Positions 32,081 to 41,653 of a DNA stretch of 45,112 nt are shown in pieces. The DNA is taken from positions 1-45,112 of the forward strand of contig JANJTQ010000281.1 of NCBI GenBank assembly GCA_024711005.1, given 5' to 3'. How positions within the stretch are numbered: the first letter of the stretch is position 1; each line of letters begins with the position of its first letter. Both the position numbers and the translations under genes were made by a program. The notes under the pieces are model-generated. The model ran no database searches, had not been told where the DNA came from, and saw only the letters and a list, made by a program, of their open reading frames with translations. This DNA comes from Opitutaceae bacterium (GTDB lineage: Bacteria > Verrucomicrobiota > Verrucomicrobiia > Opitutales > Opitutaceae).

Positions 32081-34882
32081 TTAATTGTCGCTGATCAGGG
32101 CCGTGCCCCACACCGATCGGTCGCCGGAGTTTTTAGACGTGCCGTTCCAGACGAATTGCTGGAGCCGGTGGATGCCATTGTCGCTGTTGTTGATCGCAAC
32201 ATCGAAGAGGAGTTCGAGGTCGTGCTTCGGCGTGATCCCGAGGATCGACCAAGGGATCGATACCTGGACGACGTAGCCGTCGCCCGTCACGTCCTTGGTG
32301 ACGATAAACGCACAGGCTTTTTCTTCCTCGGGGTGGTCCGCGATGTGGAGACCCGGAGTCCGGCCGACGCCGATAATGATCTGTCGATCGCTGAACAACA
32401 TCGCGCCCGACTCGCCCAGATTTCTGCCGCCGATGAAGAGCTCCACGCTGTCGCCGCTCCAGTAGGATCGGGGCGCCTTCTCGTTCATGAACGGCGTCGC
32501 GTCGGCGACCTGGATGAGGAAGTGGAGATTCCGCTCGTCCCAGCAAAGGCGGAAATCGCCGCGCAAATCGGGATTCGGGTTACCCTGCACAAGGCTCGCC
32601 GCGCCGATCGGTTCGGCGGGCCGGGTGGGCCAGTTTGTCGTGAGTCCATCAAGCGCGATCTCCGCCTGCGCCCGCGGAACAGACACGGTTTTCCGGCCGC
32701 CCTTCCCTCCCTTTCCGGTGAAGCGAGGATCGTCGAAGACGAAGGGTTTCACCCGGCCGAGAATCACGTCGTAGACGCGGTCGTTGCTTTGTTTCGCCGC
32801 GGCGACCAGGGCCGGATACGGGCGGTCGGTCACGTCGACCAGGCCCGTGTTGTTGCCTTCGCCGTTGAAGCCTTGAAAAAAGCGTCCGGTGATCGACTGG
32901 TCCGTGTAGATGAACCACTGGGTGCCGACGACAAAGGGAAGCGCCGCCGCCTGCTCCGTGTAGTTGCGATAGGCCGCGGCGCGTTCGTCCTGGTTGCGCA
33001 CCTTGCCGCCGCTCAACCCCTGCTCCATCGAGCTGTAATACCATTCGCTGAGAATGATCGGCTTGCCGCCGCTCCATTCGTGAATTCGCCGAAGGAAATC
33101 GGCGTCGATCCCGTAGGTGTAGTAGTTGACGCTGACCACGTCCACGTGACGTCCGCCCACGGCGACGATCCCCTCGTTGGTCGCGGTGTTCGGGGTCCAG
33201 CGGGAACCGATGAGCAGATGATTCGGATCGTTCCGGCGGAAGACGCGGCGGACCATCGCGTAATAGGTTTCCAAATACAGATTGGCGAACGCCTTCATGT
33301 CGGCCGCGCCCTCGTCGGTGCGAACGAACAGGACGGCCTCCTTCAACTCGTCGAAACCGCCGAAGGGCGTCGCGGGTTTCCACGCCTGGTTGAACCGGGC
33401 GATGTCGCGATATTTTTCCCGCAGTTCTTCAACCAGCCGGGCCTTGGCCGCGACCTTGCTCGCCTTGTAGGCGGGAATGAGCCGGGGCAGGAGTTCGAGA
33501 TGCTGTTCGTTGCCGAGGAAATAGCCGATGAGAAGAGGATCGTCGGCGCGGGAGGCCACGCCGGCGAAGGCGCGGTCGAGCGCTTCCTCGACGCCGGGCG
33601 CGAAGGGATCGAAGAGTTTGTCGGCGCCGAGCTTGTCGGGGAGCAACGCAAGCCCCTTCGCCTTGAGCGGCAGCATCCCGACATACGGAAAGCTCCGCGT
33701 CCGCATGGACTCCGAATAACGCGTGAACGCCCCGGCGCTGTTGAAACCCCACGCGCGCAGGCGATCGACCACCTGGCCCGACCACTCCTCGTAGTCGAAA
33801 GGACGGTCGAATTTGCGAATCCAGTTCGCGATGTAGAACGAGAAAATTCCGGAGCCGGGGTTCCCGTCACGCCACGCGGTCGCATACTTCTCGTCCTTCC
33901 GCGCCGGCAGCCATTCGTAGATGTTCTCCCGGCCCTTCACCAAGGTGAAGTCGTCGGTGTTCGCGATTCCGCACACGCCGAGTTGGAAAAACAGGTTGCC
34001 CTCCGGCGTGACCAGCACCTGCCGGCCCCCGTCGATTTCTTCGACGTGGAAGAACCCGTTCTTCTTCAGTCCAAGCTTCTCCCCGCTTCCGGCCAGGCCG
34101 CCAAACCCGTCCTTGGCCGGCCCGCCATCCGTGGCGAGCGAAGCCTGGTGGACGAGCCCGTCCCGCCTCAGTTCGTCCTCGGTCTTCACCTTGCCCGGAT
34201 ACTCCTTGCGGGCGGACTGGCCGAAGCGGTCCACGAGAAACTTCGGCGAGGGCGTGGAATCGCCCGCCAGCGCCGCGGCCGGGGCCGCGTCCACGCTCAT
34301 GGTGATGGTCTTGGCGGACCGCTTCTTGAGCCGGTGAAAGTAGGCCCACGAAAAACTCTTCGTTCCCCAGGTCCGGTTGTCCTGCAACTGATAGAGGCCC
34401 TTGGGCGTGTGGAAGACGAGGCGTTCGCCCAGCGGGTGAATTAACGTGATTTGCCCGGCGTTGCCTTCGCCGATGATCTGCTTGGAGAACACCTCGGGAA
34501 ACGCGCCCGGCTCGTCGTCGCCGATGACGAACCGCCCCCCCTGGGTGAGCATGATCGGCAAGGTGGTGCTGAACTTCAGGCTGACGACGTCGTCCGGCAG
34601 ATGGTCGAAGCGATAGACGAGATCCTTGCCCGTGCCGGACACGGCGATCTTCAGCACAAAGCCGTTGGAGTACCTGGCGACGGCGCCGCCATCTTCCTCG
34701 CGCTCATAGACCGCCTTCAGCGATTTTTTATTGGCGAGCGAGACGGTGGGCGGCGTAAGCGTCAAACGCCCGAACGCGCTCCCGTTGATCACCGCGCCTT
34801 TATCGCCGATCTCCAGCCTGAGATTCTGCCCCGAAAGCGTGGTGGCGCACAAAAAAACGAGAAAAAGAATACGTGTGAACAT
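32081..34882 (-). CDS. Secreted GH50-like (agarase-type) glycoside hydrolase with C-terminal CBM9-like domain
   Basis: Protein of 933 residues from the ATG at 34882, with signal peptide MFTRILFLVFLCATTLSGQ. The N-terminal ~220 residues are beta-rich. DRFGQSARKEYPGKVKTEDE is the linker typical of GH50 agarases and precedes the (beta/alpha)8 domain. In that domain the acid/base is Glu459 (GYFLGNEQH) and the nucleophile Glu613 (IILSEWYY). About residues 750-933 are a CBM9-like domain (FRLCWDERNLHFLIQVADATP, YWSGDSVELFIGG). GH50 enzymes cut agar-type galactans; this one may have a related substrate. The frame extends to 35308, antisense to the repressor's C-terminus in another frame, and is not used. 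LacI-type repressor gene 101 bases upstream. Confidence 0.88.
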   Translation of the reverse strand: MFTRILFLVFLCATTLSGQNLRLEIGDKGAVINGSAFGRLTLTPPTVSLANKKSLKAVYEREEDGGAVARYSNGFVLKIAVSGTGKDLVYRFDHLPDDVVSLKFSTTLPIMLTQGGRFVIGDDEPGAFPEVFSKQIIGEGNAGQITLIHPLGERLVFHTPKGLYQLQDNRTWGTKSFSWAYFHRLKKRSAKTITMSVDAAPAAALAGDSTPSPKFLVDRFGQSARKEYPGKVKTEDELRRDGLVHQASLATDGGPAKDGFGGLAGSGEKLGLKKNGFFHVEEIDGGRQVLVTPEGNLFFQLGVCGIANTDDFTLVKGRENIYEWLPARKDEKYATAWRDGNPGSGIFSFYIANWIRKFDRPFDYEEWSGQVVDRLRAWGFNSAGAFTRYSESMRTRSFPYVGMLPLKAKGLALLPDKLGADKLFDPFAPGVEEALDRAFAGVASRADDPLLIGYFLGNEQHLELLPRLIPAYKASKVAAKARLVEELREKYRDIARFNQAWKPATPFGGFDELKEAVLFVRTDEGAADMKAFANLYLETYYAMVRRVFRRNDPNHLLIGSRWTPNTATNEGIVAVGGRHVDVVSVNYYTYGIDADFLRRIHEWSGGKPIILSEWYYSSMEQGLSGGKVRNQDERAAAYRNYTEQAAALPFVVGTQWFIYTDQSITGRFFQGFNGEGNNTGLVDVTDRPYPALVAAAKQSNDRVYDVILGRVKPFVFDDPRFTGKGGKGGRKTVSVPRAQAEIALDGLTTNWPTRPAEPIGAASLVQGNPNPDLRGDFRLCWDERNLHFLIQVADATPFMNEKAPRSYWSGDSVELFIGGRNLGESGAMLFSDRQIIIGVGRTPGLHIADHPEEEKACAFIVTKDVTGDGYVVQVSIPWSILGITPKHDLELLFDVAINNSDNGIHRLQQFVWNGTSKNSGDRSVWGTALISDN

Positions 34883-34983
34883 GAGGCGGAGACCGGGGGT
34901 AAATCGTGAAGCTGAAAAGCCAAAATCACATCCCCGTCGCCTCCGCCAGAAGCGCAGCGGTTTACAGATGACCTGCGCCGTCT

Positions 34984-36009
34984 CTACCCGGATTGCGCCT
35001 TCAACGTGCGACCGTCGCACCACACTCCCTCGATGTTCACGATCTTCGGGTGGGCGGGCAGGCCGAGCTCGTTGTTTTGCAATTGCTCGACCACAAGATC
35101 CACGGTCTTGGCCCCGACCTCGCCGCGCAGCAGGTCGACACCGGCGCAGGTGTCGATCGAGGGCAGGCAGTCGAGACTCGCGAACCCGATGTCCGCCGGG
35201 ACACGGAGGCCGATTTCGCCGAGCAGGTCGAGCACCGTATGCATGTTGCTCACAACCGCCTGGATTTTGTGGCGCTCGATCCACTCCGCGAGCTTCGCCC
35301 TGTCCCATTCGGCCGTGAGGAGCGGAGGAATGACTTCCTGCGGCCTCACCCGAAATTGATATCCCATGTAGGCGGACAACGCGGTGTTGTTGTTCATGTC
35401 GTCCTGCTCGATCAAGGTCACATAGCCGACACGGGCGTAACCGAGGCGCTTGAGATTACGCAAGGTCAGGACCATCGCGTGAAAGAACCCGTGGGCCGCA
35501 TGGTGCAGACCCGGCTTGAGGATGGTATGCCCCACCGCCGCGACCGCAAAATGTTTCCAGTTCAGCGACACGCGCCCCCGGGCGTGCAGCATCGACATGA
35601 AGATGAGTCCACGAATGGAGCGCGCGTGCAGAATGCGACTCAGACGGGAAAGTGTCATTCGGGGTTCCCGCGCCCAGAACTCCTCGATCTCGTAACCGAG
35701 CTGATGGGCACGCGCGCAAATACCGTCATGCAGCGCAATGCCGCGAGGATTGTGACGCGCCCCGGGTGTGTCCCACCAAGTGAGCATGGCAAGTTTCTCG
35801 ACAGTGCGGGCCTTTCGCGAGGAACGCAGTTGTGTCATCAGCGTGGATACCAGCGGATCGCGCGTGTAGCCGGCCTTGCGGGCGATCGCGAGAATCCTGT
35901 CTCGCGTGACGGGGGATATGCGCGGGTGGTTGCGCAATGCCAGCGACACGGTGGTCTGCGAACATTTGGCGAGCGCGGCGAGTTCGCGCATGGTCGGGGT
36001 CGGGCTCAT
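34984..36009 (-). CDS. LacI-family transcriptional regulator
   Basis: Protein of 341 residues. The N-terminal helix-turn-helix (about 6-26) reads TMRELAALAKCSQTTVSLAL, followed by the hinge RNHPRISPVTRDRILAIARKAGY. The rest is a periplasmic-binding-protein-like effector domain (WYDTPG-like WWDTPGARHN, DIGFASLDCLPSIDTCAGV, LVVEQLQNNELGLP). It most likely senses a sugar released from the polysaccharide and controls the GH50-sulfatase group downstream and perhaps the divergent SGNH gene. The ATG at 36009 has GAAGG twelve bases upstream; the frame is open to 36129 but starts without conserved residues. Confidence 0.92.
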   Translation of the reverse strand: MSPTPTMRELAALAKCSQTTVSLALRNHPRISPVTRDRILAIARKAGYTRDPLVSTLMTQLRSSRKARTVEKLAMLTWWDTPGARHNPRGIALHDGICARAHQLGYEIEEFWAREPRMTLSRLSRILHARSIRGLIFMSMLHARGRVSLNWKHFAVAAVGHTILKPGLHHAAHGFFHAMVLTLRNLKRLGYARVGYVTLIEQDDMNNNTALSAYMGYQFRVRPQEVIPPLLTAEWDRAKLAEWIERHKIQAVVSNMHTVLDLLGEIGLRVPADIGFASLDCLPSIDTCAGVDLLRGEVGAKTVDLVVEQLQNNELGLPAHPKIVNIEGVWCDGRTLKAQSG

Positions 36010-36258
36010 CGATGTACCTTCATTTTTGAAAAAGAAACCCCGGTGGAGCTCTGTCAACGAGCGTGTTGTTGGCCGCGAAGAACGGATGCTGAAGGAAAGT
36101 GACGTCACGGCCGCGGACCTCCGTGACATGCCCCCGCCGTCTCGCCCCCACGGGGGGCGCTTCGTGTTTCTCCGGACGGTCGGAACCGTCGCCAGTTAAC
36201 CGTAAACCGGCCCGGCGGTCGCCGAGTTCGCGTCGCATGATCTTGATCGGGCATCCGC
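36010..36258. promoter_or_regulatory. Divergent control region between LacI regulator and SGNH hydrolase
   Basis: Holds a perfect 10-bp palindrome GTGACGTCAC (36099-36108), a wider inverted pair GTCACGG (36104-36110) and CCGTGAC (36121-36127) around CCGCGG, and the AGTTAAC motif at 36194-36207. The palindromes are candidates for binding of the LacI-type regulator to its own promoter; no second copy was found to confirm this. Confidence 0.5.
36194..36207 (+). promoter_or_regulatory. AGTTAAC motif upstream of SGNH hydrolase
   Basis: AGTTAACCGTAAAC ends 51 bases before the start codon at 36259. A near-identical 14-mer (AGTTAACTGAAAAC, 12 of 14) lies at the same distance before the gene at 37474. 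Confidence 0.4.
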
Positions 36259-37356
36259 ATGAGCTCCCTTGTCTCAATCCCTCCGGCAGATCCCCGTCTT
36301 TCCTGGTCCGGAGTCATCTCGCTCGAAAAAACGGCCGACAGCCACGTCGTGCCCTGGCGGCTTCCCCATACGCGGCTCTCGCTTTTTCCTTCGTACGAGA
36401 CGTGGGGCGACCTGTCCTACGTTTCGTCGCTCATGACCGGCGCCCGGATCGTGTTCATGAGCGACACCCGGTCTCTCGCGCTACGACAGGTTCCGGTCGA
36501 AACACCGCGTCCGCTCGATGTCTGCTGCGACGGACGACTCATCGCCTCGATTTGTCCCGATGCCCGGGGCTGGTTCCGCTGCGACGACCTTCCCGCGGGA
36601 ACCAAACACATCGAGTTGTGGCTCCCCCATGGTGTTCGTTTCGAGCTGTGCGAACTACTGCTCTCGGCCGGCTCGAGCCTGCGTCAAACCCGCGACTCGC
36701 GACCGCGTTGGATCGCCTACGGAAGCTCCATCACCCAGTCGGCCGGGGCGCCTTCGCCGACGCAGACATGGGCGGCGGTCGTCGCCCGAACGCACGACGT
36801 GAACCTCACCAACCTGGGATTCTCGGGCCATTGCCAACTGGAGCCCATGGTCGCGCGTCTGATCCGCGATCAACCGCTCGACGCACTTTCCATCTGCGCG
36901 GGCGCCAACAGTTACACCGGAGCGCTCACAATCCGGACGTTTCGGGCCGCGATCATCGGCTTCGTTCAGATCGTACGGGAGAAACACCCCGGCATTCCCA
37001 TCGCGTTGATTTCCACGATCGTTTCGACTCCGGGGGAAACCCGGGCCAACGCCGCGGGCTGGACACTCCCGCTGCTGCGTTCGGAGGTGTCGGCCGCGGC
37101 GCTGGCCCTGCAGGAGCACGGGGACAAGTCCCTGTTCTATGTGAACGGACTCGATCTGATCGGCCCAGACGATGCGGTGCTGCTGCCCGACAACATCCAT
37201 CCCAACGCCGAGGGTTACGGTTTGCTGGCCACGCGCTTCAACACGCTCGTCGCCCCACGCTTGTTCGCGGGGCGACACCGGCCACCGTCCGCGAACGAAC
37301 GATCACCCGAGCGCCCTCCCTGCCTCGCGAACGAAGGCACGACCATCTATAGCTAA
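36259..37356 (+). CDS. SGNH hydrolase with N-terminal beta domain (GxDLY-like)
   Basis: Protein of 365 residues without a clear signal peptide. Residues 1-~140 form a beta-rich domain (WGDLSYVSSLMTGARIVFMSD). The esterase part has AYGSSITQSAG (Ser157), NLGFSGH, CAGANSY (Asn217) and LLPDNIHPNAEGY (Asp311, His314). This layout fits the GDSL-like families found beside glycan-degradation genes, which deacylate sugars. It diverges from the LacI regulator and is probably cytoplasmic, acting on imported acylated sugars. The last ~25 residues are unconserved. Confidence 0.85.
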   Translation: MSSLVSIPPADPRLSWSGVISLEKTADSHVVPWRLPHTRLSLFPSYETWGDLSYVSSLMTGARIVFMSDTRSLALRQVPVETPRPLDVCCDGRLIASICPDARGWFRCDDLPAGTKHIELWLPHGVRFELCELLLSAGSSLRQTRDSRPRWIAYGSSITQSAGAPSPTQTWAAVVARTHDVNLTNLGFSGHCQLEPMVARLIRDQPLDALSICAGANSYTGALTIRTFRAAIIGFVQIVREKHPGIPIALISTIVSTPGETRANAAGWTLPLLRSEVSAAALALQEHGDKSLFYVNGLDLIGPDDAVLLPDNIHPNAEGYGLLATRFNTLVAPRLFAGRHRPPSANERSPERPPCLANEGTTIYS

Positions 37357-37407
37357 CCGAGAATACAAATGACGCCGGCCGGCCCGGTGTCTCTCGCCCC
37401 CCGTCCG

Positions 37408-37421
37408 AGTTAACTGAAAAC
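37408..37421 (+). promoter_or_regulatory. AGTTAAC motif upstream of PilX-like gene
   Basis: AGTTAACTGAAAAC ends 52 bases before the ATG at 37474, matching the SGNH motif in sequence and position. The rest of the 117-base gap shows nothing else recognisable. Confidence 0.4.
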
Positions 37422-37473
37422 TTCCGACGCGCTGGCGACGCGACAACTCCCGATTTCACGTTTTGGCCTCCTC

Positions 37474-40400
37474 ATGTCCTCTCCGCGTCCCCGCCCCAAG
37501 GATCGCCGCTCGGGCTTTGCGCTGCTCATCACGATCACGCTCCTGGCCTTCCTTGTGCTCCTGCTCGTTTCACTCGCCGCGCTCACCCGCGTCGAAACCC
37601 AGGTCGCGTCCAACAACCAGCACCTTTCGCAGGCGCGCCAGAACGCGCTGATGGCGCTCAACGTCGCGCTGGGCCGCCTGCAGGCGACCGCCGGGCCCGA
37701 CACCCGCGTCACCGCGACGGCGGACATCATTGCCGGCCGTCACACCGACAAGAAAAACTGGACCGGCGTCTGGAACGCCGACGCCCCCGGCGCCGACAAA
37801 AACATCGCGTGGCTGGTCTCCGGCGCCCCCGCTCCGGGAGCCGCGACCATCGTCACTGCGCTTGCCTCCACCGATGTAATCACACTCGTCGGCGAAAAGA
37901 CCGTGGACACCTCGGTGGCGGAAAACGAGGTCAAGGTCCGGACCGAGCCCATCATAGCCACCTCCGCCCCCGGTCATTCCGGGCCCCAAACAATCGGAAA
38001 CTTCGCCTACTGGATCGGGGACGAGGGCGTGAAGGCAAAAGTCTCGATTTCAAATCCATGGGAAACGCCCGCTGACGAAACGCTTGCAACGTCCTTTCCC
38101 GAGTCCTTCTCCGAGTCCGAAAAACTCATTCAAGCGGACCGCTACCGGTTGATGACCGCCCAGCGCATGGGCATCGAAGGCGTGTCGATCGACGATCTCG
38201 GCGACACCCAACTCGACACCCATTACTTCGCGCAAGACACCACGTTCAAAGCATCGCTCCAAAACCTCGTCTCCCTCCCCCAACTGTCTCTCGCGGGTCT
38301 CAACGCCGCCGACCGCACCGCCCTCGCCGCCGCGCGGCGCAACCGCTTCCACGACCTCACGGCGAACTCTCTCGGCCTCATCACCGACGTCGTAAACGGC
38401 GGGTGGAAACAAGACCTCACCGCCTGGATGGCCAATGACGCTCCCGCGTCCCCCGCTCCGGATGATTATATGTTCACGGGGGCGGGCTCTCAGTTTGGCA
38501 TTCCCAAATGGGGCATGCTTCACGACTACGCGAGATACCCGGCTTACTCCGGAGCGGTCCCTCCCCGTCAACAAACCGACACACGACAGGGCATTCACCC
38601 CGTTCTCACGTATGCACGTATCGGATACAACATAAGCTGTGCGGCCGCGGGACAGCCCCTGCGAGTCAACATCATGCCGGTGGTGGCGTTGTGGAACCCC
38701 TTCAATGTCCCCATCGCGAACAGCACCTATGAGGTTTGTTTTTCCTACGTCTCGAAACACACCGGCGGGGACGCTCTCACCAACACCAACAAGATACTTC
38801 GACTCGGGCTTTTCTTCCAAGACATGCCCTTTCCTAATCAAACGGGGACCTTTTTTCCGGAAATACTCAGGGCGGGATCGTCGGACTACCACGGCACCGG
38901 CGACGGCCAACACCGGGAATTCTTTCGATTCAGGCTGGTGACCACTCGCGTTTTGCAACCCGGCGAAAGCCGTCTCTACACGATCGTGGATACGCCGGAC
39001 GACCTGCCTTACGAAAGCGGCGTCTCCACCTTAAGCGACGCCATCGTCGCCCCGGACAACGCGGTGTATATCGACACGCAACCATTAACCCAGACCCATC
39101 TCGATCATCCCACGACCTACTGGTTTACTTATCCGGAACTGGCGGGTTCGATCCCTCAAACGGCGCGCATGGAAATCCTCCTCACCGTCCCTCCGCCCGC
39201 CGGGCTTGACGTTCCCGCGACCAACGCAGCCCTGAGAGGCAACGCCTACCAACGCGTTCTGGGCACGGGTATGTTTTGGATGCCCAACACTCAACCCATT
39301 ACCATCCCGCCCGCGAACAATGGGCAGCCGCTCTTCTATCAGAGCATTGAACTCACGATGTCCACCCTTCCGGTGACGGAAGCTCACCAGTATTACCGGA
39401 GCGGACAAAGCACCCCGCGCTGGCTCGCGATGATCAACCCGCAGGCCAAGATCGCGCTCAGAAAACCTTTTCCCGAAGGATCCACCACTCAGCAGCAGTC
39501 CAACTTCAACCTCTCGCACCTGACCGACAACTACATCCTGGCGAACAGCCCGGCCGTCGTTTACCACGAACCGCCGCAGACCGACAACGGCTTCGTCTCC
39601 GCCGGCACCCGCGTCTCCACCACCGGCGCCGCCCAGAAACTGGTCGTCCGCGAGTTCCCGCCCGAAAACACCCCGATCTTCTCCCTGGCTCAGCTGCAAC
39701 ATGTGAACGTCTCGTCGCTCAACGTTAATCCGACTTACGCGATAGGAAACTCCCTGGCTAATATCTATGTGGATCGCACCGCCACCGAGACGCCCGCGCT
39801 CCCCGACGACGCGTTTGTCGCGAGCCCCGACTCAGGTTTCCCCGACAGCTCCACCTTCAACCGCATCTACGATCTGTCCTATCATCTCAACAGGGTCCTT
39901 TGGGACGGATATTTTTTCTCGACGATCCCGTCCGGCCTTACATCCCAGCAGGCGGGTAGCCCCCACTTCCGACTGCCCAACGCTCGTCATCAAATTTTTT
40001 GGAAAAACGGTTCTCCCACCGTTTCCGAATACAACGGGCTCTTGGTTCAGGATGAGGCCGCTTCTCATTTGCTCGTAAACGGCGCCTTCAACGTCAACTC
40101 GACCTCCGAGCAGGCTTGGCGCGCGCTCCTCCACAGCCACAACGTTCCGGCCGGCTCGCAGGAAAAGCACCGCTACTCGCGCTACGCCGTTCCTCACGAC
40201 AACGCCGTTCCCAACGCCACGTGGCTCGGCTACCGGGTACTCACCGATTCCGAAATCAAAGCCCTCGCCTCCGCGATCGTGCAAGAGGTCCGCCTCCGGG
40301 GACCGTTCCTCTCGATGGCCAGCTTTGTGAACCGGCGCCTGATTGCCGACGTGACGGGTCTCAAGGGTACACTTCAAGCCGCGATTGACACCGCCTCCCT

Positions 40401-40878
40401 CGCCAGCCCGGGAGAACTTAACAACAAGGCCCCCTTCACCGACCCCGCCTTCGCTGCAAACAACTACCCTCGCGACATCCTCGACAGCATGGGCTACAAC
40501 TACCCGCACTCGGGCGATCCCGAGCAACAAGCGATCTACATGGGCGGAACCAACCCCGCCCACCCTTCAAGTTCCCGCGCCGCCTTCGCCCCGGGCTACC
40601 TCACCCAGGCGGACCTTTTGAGCGCGATCGGCCCCTCGCTCACCGCCCGCTCCGACACGTTTCGTATTCGCACCTATGGCAACACCGTCAACCCGACGAC
40701 CGGTGCCGTCGACGGACAGGCGTGGTGCGAAGCGATCGTTCAACGCCAGCCCGATTACGTCGACCCTGACGCCAACACCGCCATAACCCCGCCCTCCGCA
40801 CTTGGCCCGACGAACCGGGAGTTCGGTCGTCGCTTCAAAATCGTATCCTTCCGCTGGCTCACCGCTCATGACCTCTAA
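37474..40878 (+). CDS. Giant PilX-like/prepilin-type protein (Verrucomicrobial cassette protein A-like)
   Basis: Protein of 1134 residues. The N-terminus is prepilin-like: a basic leader (PRPKDRRSG), FALLITITLLAFLVLLLVSLAAL as one long helix, then RVETQVASNNQHLSQARQNALMALNVALGRLQ. The glutamate at position +5 of classical prepilins is absent, as in several PilX-type proteins. The remainder is a large, Thr- and Pro-rich extracellular domain without a known enzyme motif. It resembles Verru_Chthon cassette protein A and similar large proteins in Verrucomicrobiota, which go with other pseudopilins, but cassette proteins B-D are not seen here. It overlaps the next gene by 11 bases, so the two are coupled. 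Possibly part of a type II-like secretion or attachment machine. Confidence 0.7.
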   Translation: MSSPRPRPKDRRSGFALLITITLLAFLVLLLVSLAALTRVETQVASNNQHLSQARQNALMALNVALGRLQATAGPDTRVTATADIIAGRHTDKKNWTGVWNADAPGADKNIAWLVSGAPAPGAATIVTALASTDVITLVGEKTVDTSVAENEVKVRTEPIIATSAPGHSGPQTIGNFAYWIGDEGVKAKVSISNPWETPADETLATSFPESFSESEKLIQADRYRLMTAQRMGIEGVSIDDLGDTQLDTHYFAQDTTFKASLQNLVSLPQLSLAGLNAADRTALAAARRNRFHDLTANSLGLITDVVNGGWKQDLTAWMANDAPASPAPDDYMFTGAGSQFGIPKWGMLHDYARYPAYSGAVPPRQQTDTRQGIHPVLTYARIGYNISCAAAGQPLRVNIMPVVALWNPFNVPIANSTYEVCFSYVSKHTGGDALTNTNKILRLGLFFQDMPFPNQTGTFFPEILRAGSSDYHGTGDGQHREFFRFRLVTTRVLQPGESRLYTIVDTPDDLPYESGVSTLSDAIVAPDNAVYIDTQPLTQTHLDHPTTYWFTYPELAGSIPQTARMEILLTVPPPAGLDVPATNAALRGNAYQRVLGTGMFWMPNTQPITIPPANNGQPLFYQSIELTMSTLPVTEAHQYYRSGQSTPRWLAMINPQAKIALRKPFPEGSTTQQQSNFNLSHLTDNYILANSPAVVYHEPPQTDNGFVSAGTRVSTTGAAQKLVVREFPPENTPIFSLAQLQHVNVSSLNVNPTYAIGNSLANIYVDRTATETPALPDDAFVASPDSGFPDSSTFNRIYDLSYHLNRVLWDGYFFSTIPSGLTSQQAGSPHFRLPNARHQIFWKNGSPTVSEYNGLLVQDEAASHLLVNGAFNVNSTSEQAWRALLHSHNVPAGSQEKHRYSRYAVPHDNAVPNATWLGYRVLTDSEIKALASAIVQEVRLRGPFLSMASFVNRRLIADVTGLKGTLQAAIDTASLASPGELNNKAPFTDPAFAANNYPRDILDSMGYNYPHSGDPEQQAIYMGGTNPAHPSSSRAAFAPGYLTQADLLSAIGPSLTARSDTFRIRTYGNTVNPTTGAVDGQAWCEAIVQRQPDYVDPDANTAITPPSALGPTNREFGRRFKIVSFRWLTAHDL

Positions 40879-41653
40879 ACTCAATTCCCATTGGAGCATT
40901 GCCCTTCTGGTATGCTTGTTCGCGAGCGCCTCCGTCGCGCACGCCGTGCAGTTTCGTGTACTTGGGTGGACCACCCCCGATACATCCCTTCAATTCGGTC
41001 AAAAACCCACGCCCATCGTGGTCGCAACGACACACTTTTCCCCGGAATACGAAACGCAGGGAGAGGGTCCGCTCATCTTCTATAAGATGGTCGAAAAGGA
41101 CGGTACGCCCCACCGACAGACGGCCTGCACGATCGCTCTTCCCGAAGACCTTAAAAAGGCGTTGATCATCCTTTATCCCGGCGACGATTCCACTGCGCCT
41201 TATCGCAATGTCATCCCTACCGGTGAAGGTCCCGGCACGCCGAACGCCCCGCTCGTCTACGACTACATGGTCCTCGATGACTCCCTGGAGGCGCGCCCGG
41301 CCGGCATGATCGAGTTCCGCAATTTTTCCACGCTCCCGGTGGCCCTCATGGTAGACTCCCGACAACTCCTTCTTCCGCCCAAAGCGAAGGCTCAGGTGCC
41401 CATCGTGCCCGGAGCCAAACGTCTTTCTTTTCGAGCCGCCGCCCAGGTGAACGGTGAATGGAAGGTCTTCCTCACCAATCCGCTCCCCACCCGGGGCCAA
41501 CCCGATCGCATGATGGTTTTACTGCGTGACGGCCCCTCCTCTTCCGCGCAGACCCGCGGGAGTCACGAACCCAACATCAAAATGGTTTCGTTTTCCGACT
41601 TTCCTCCACGATCCAAAACACCTCCGCAAGGTGACCTGGCCTCGATCCGCTGA
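40868..41653 (+). CDS. Exported protein of unknown function, partner of the PilX-like gene
   Basis: Protein of 261 residues with a signal peptide (WSIALLVCLFASASVAHA). The mature part is beta-rich with no recognised domain (VQFRVLGWTTPDTSLQFGQ, LPPKAKAQVPIVPGAKRLSF). Its start overlaps the stop of the PilX-like gene by 11 bases, which argues for production of both in one complex. The ATG at 40802 is open but leaves the signal peptide internal. Function unknown. Confidence 0.78.
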   Translation: MTSKLNSHWSIALLVCLFASASVAHAVQFRVLGWTTPDTSLQFGQKPTPIVVATTHFSPEYETQGEGPLIFYKMVEKDGTPHRQTACTIALPEDLKKALIILYPGDDSTAPYRNVIPTGEGPGTPNAPLVYDYMVLDDSLEARPAGMIEFRNFSTLPVALMVDSRQLLLPPKAKAQVPIVPGAKRLSFRAAAQVNGEWKVFLTNPLPTRGQPDRMMVLLRDGPSSSAQTRGSHEPNIKMVSFSDFPPRSKTPPQGDLASIR

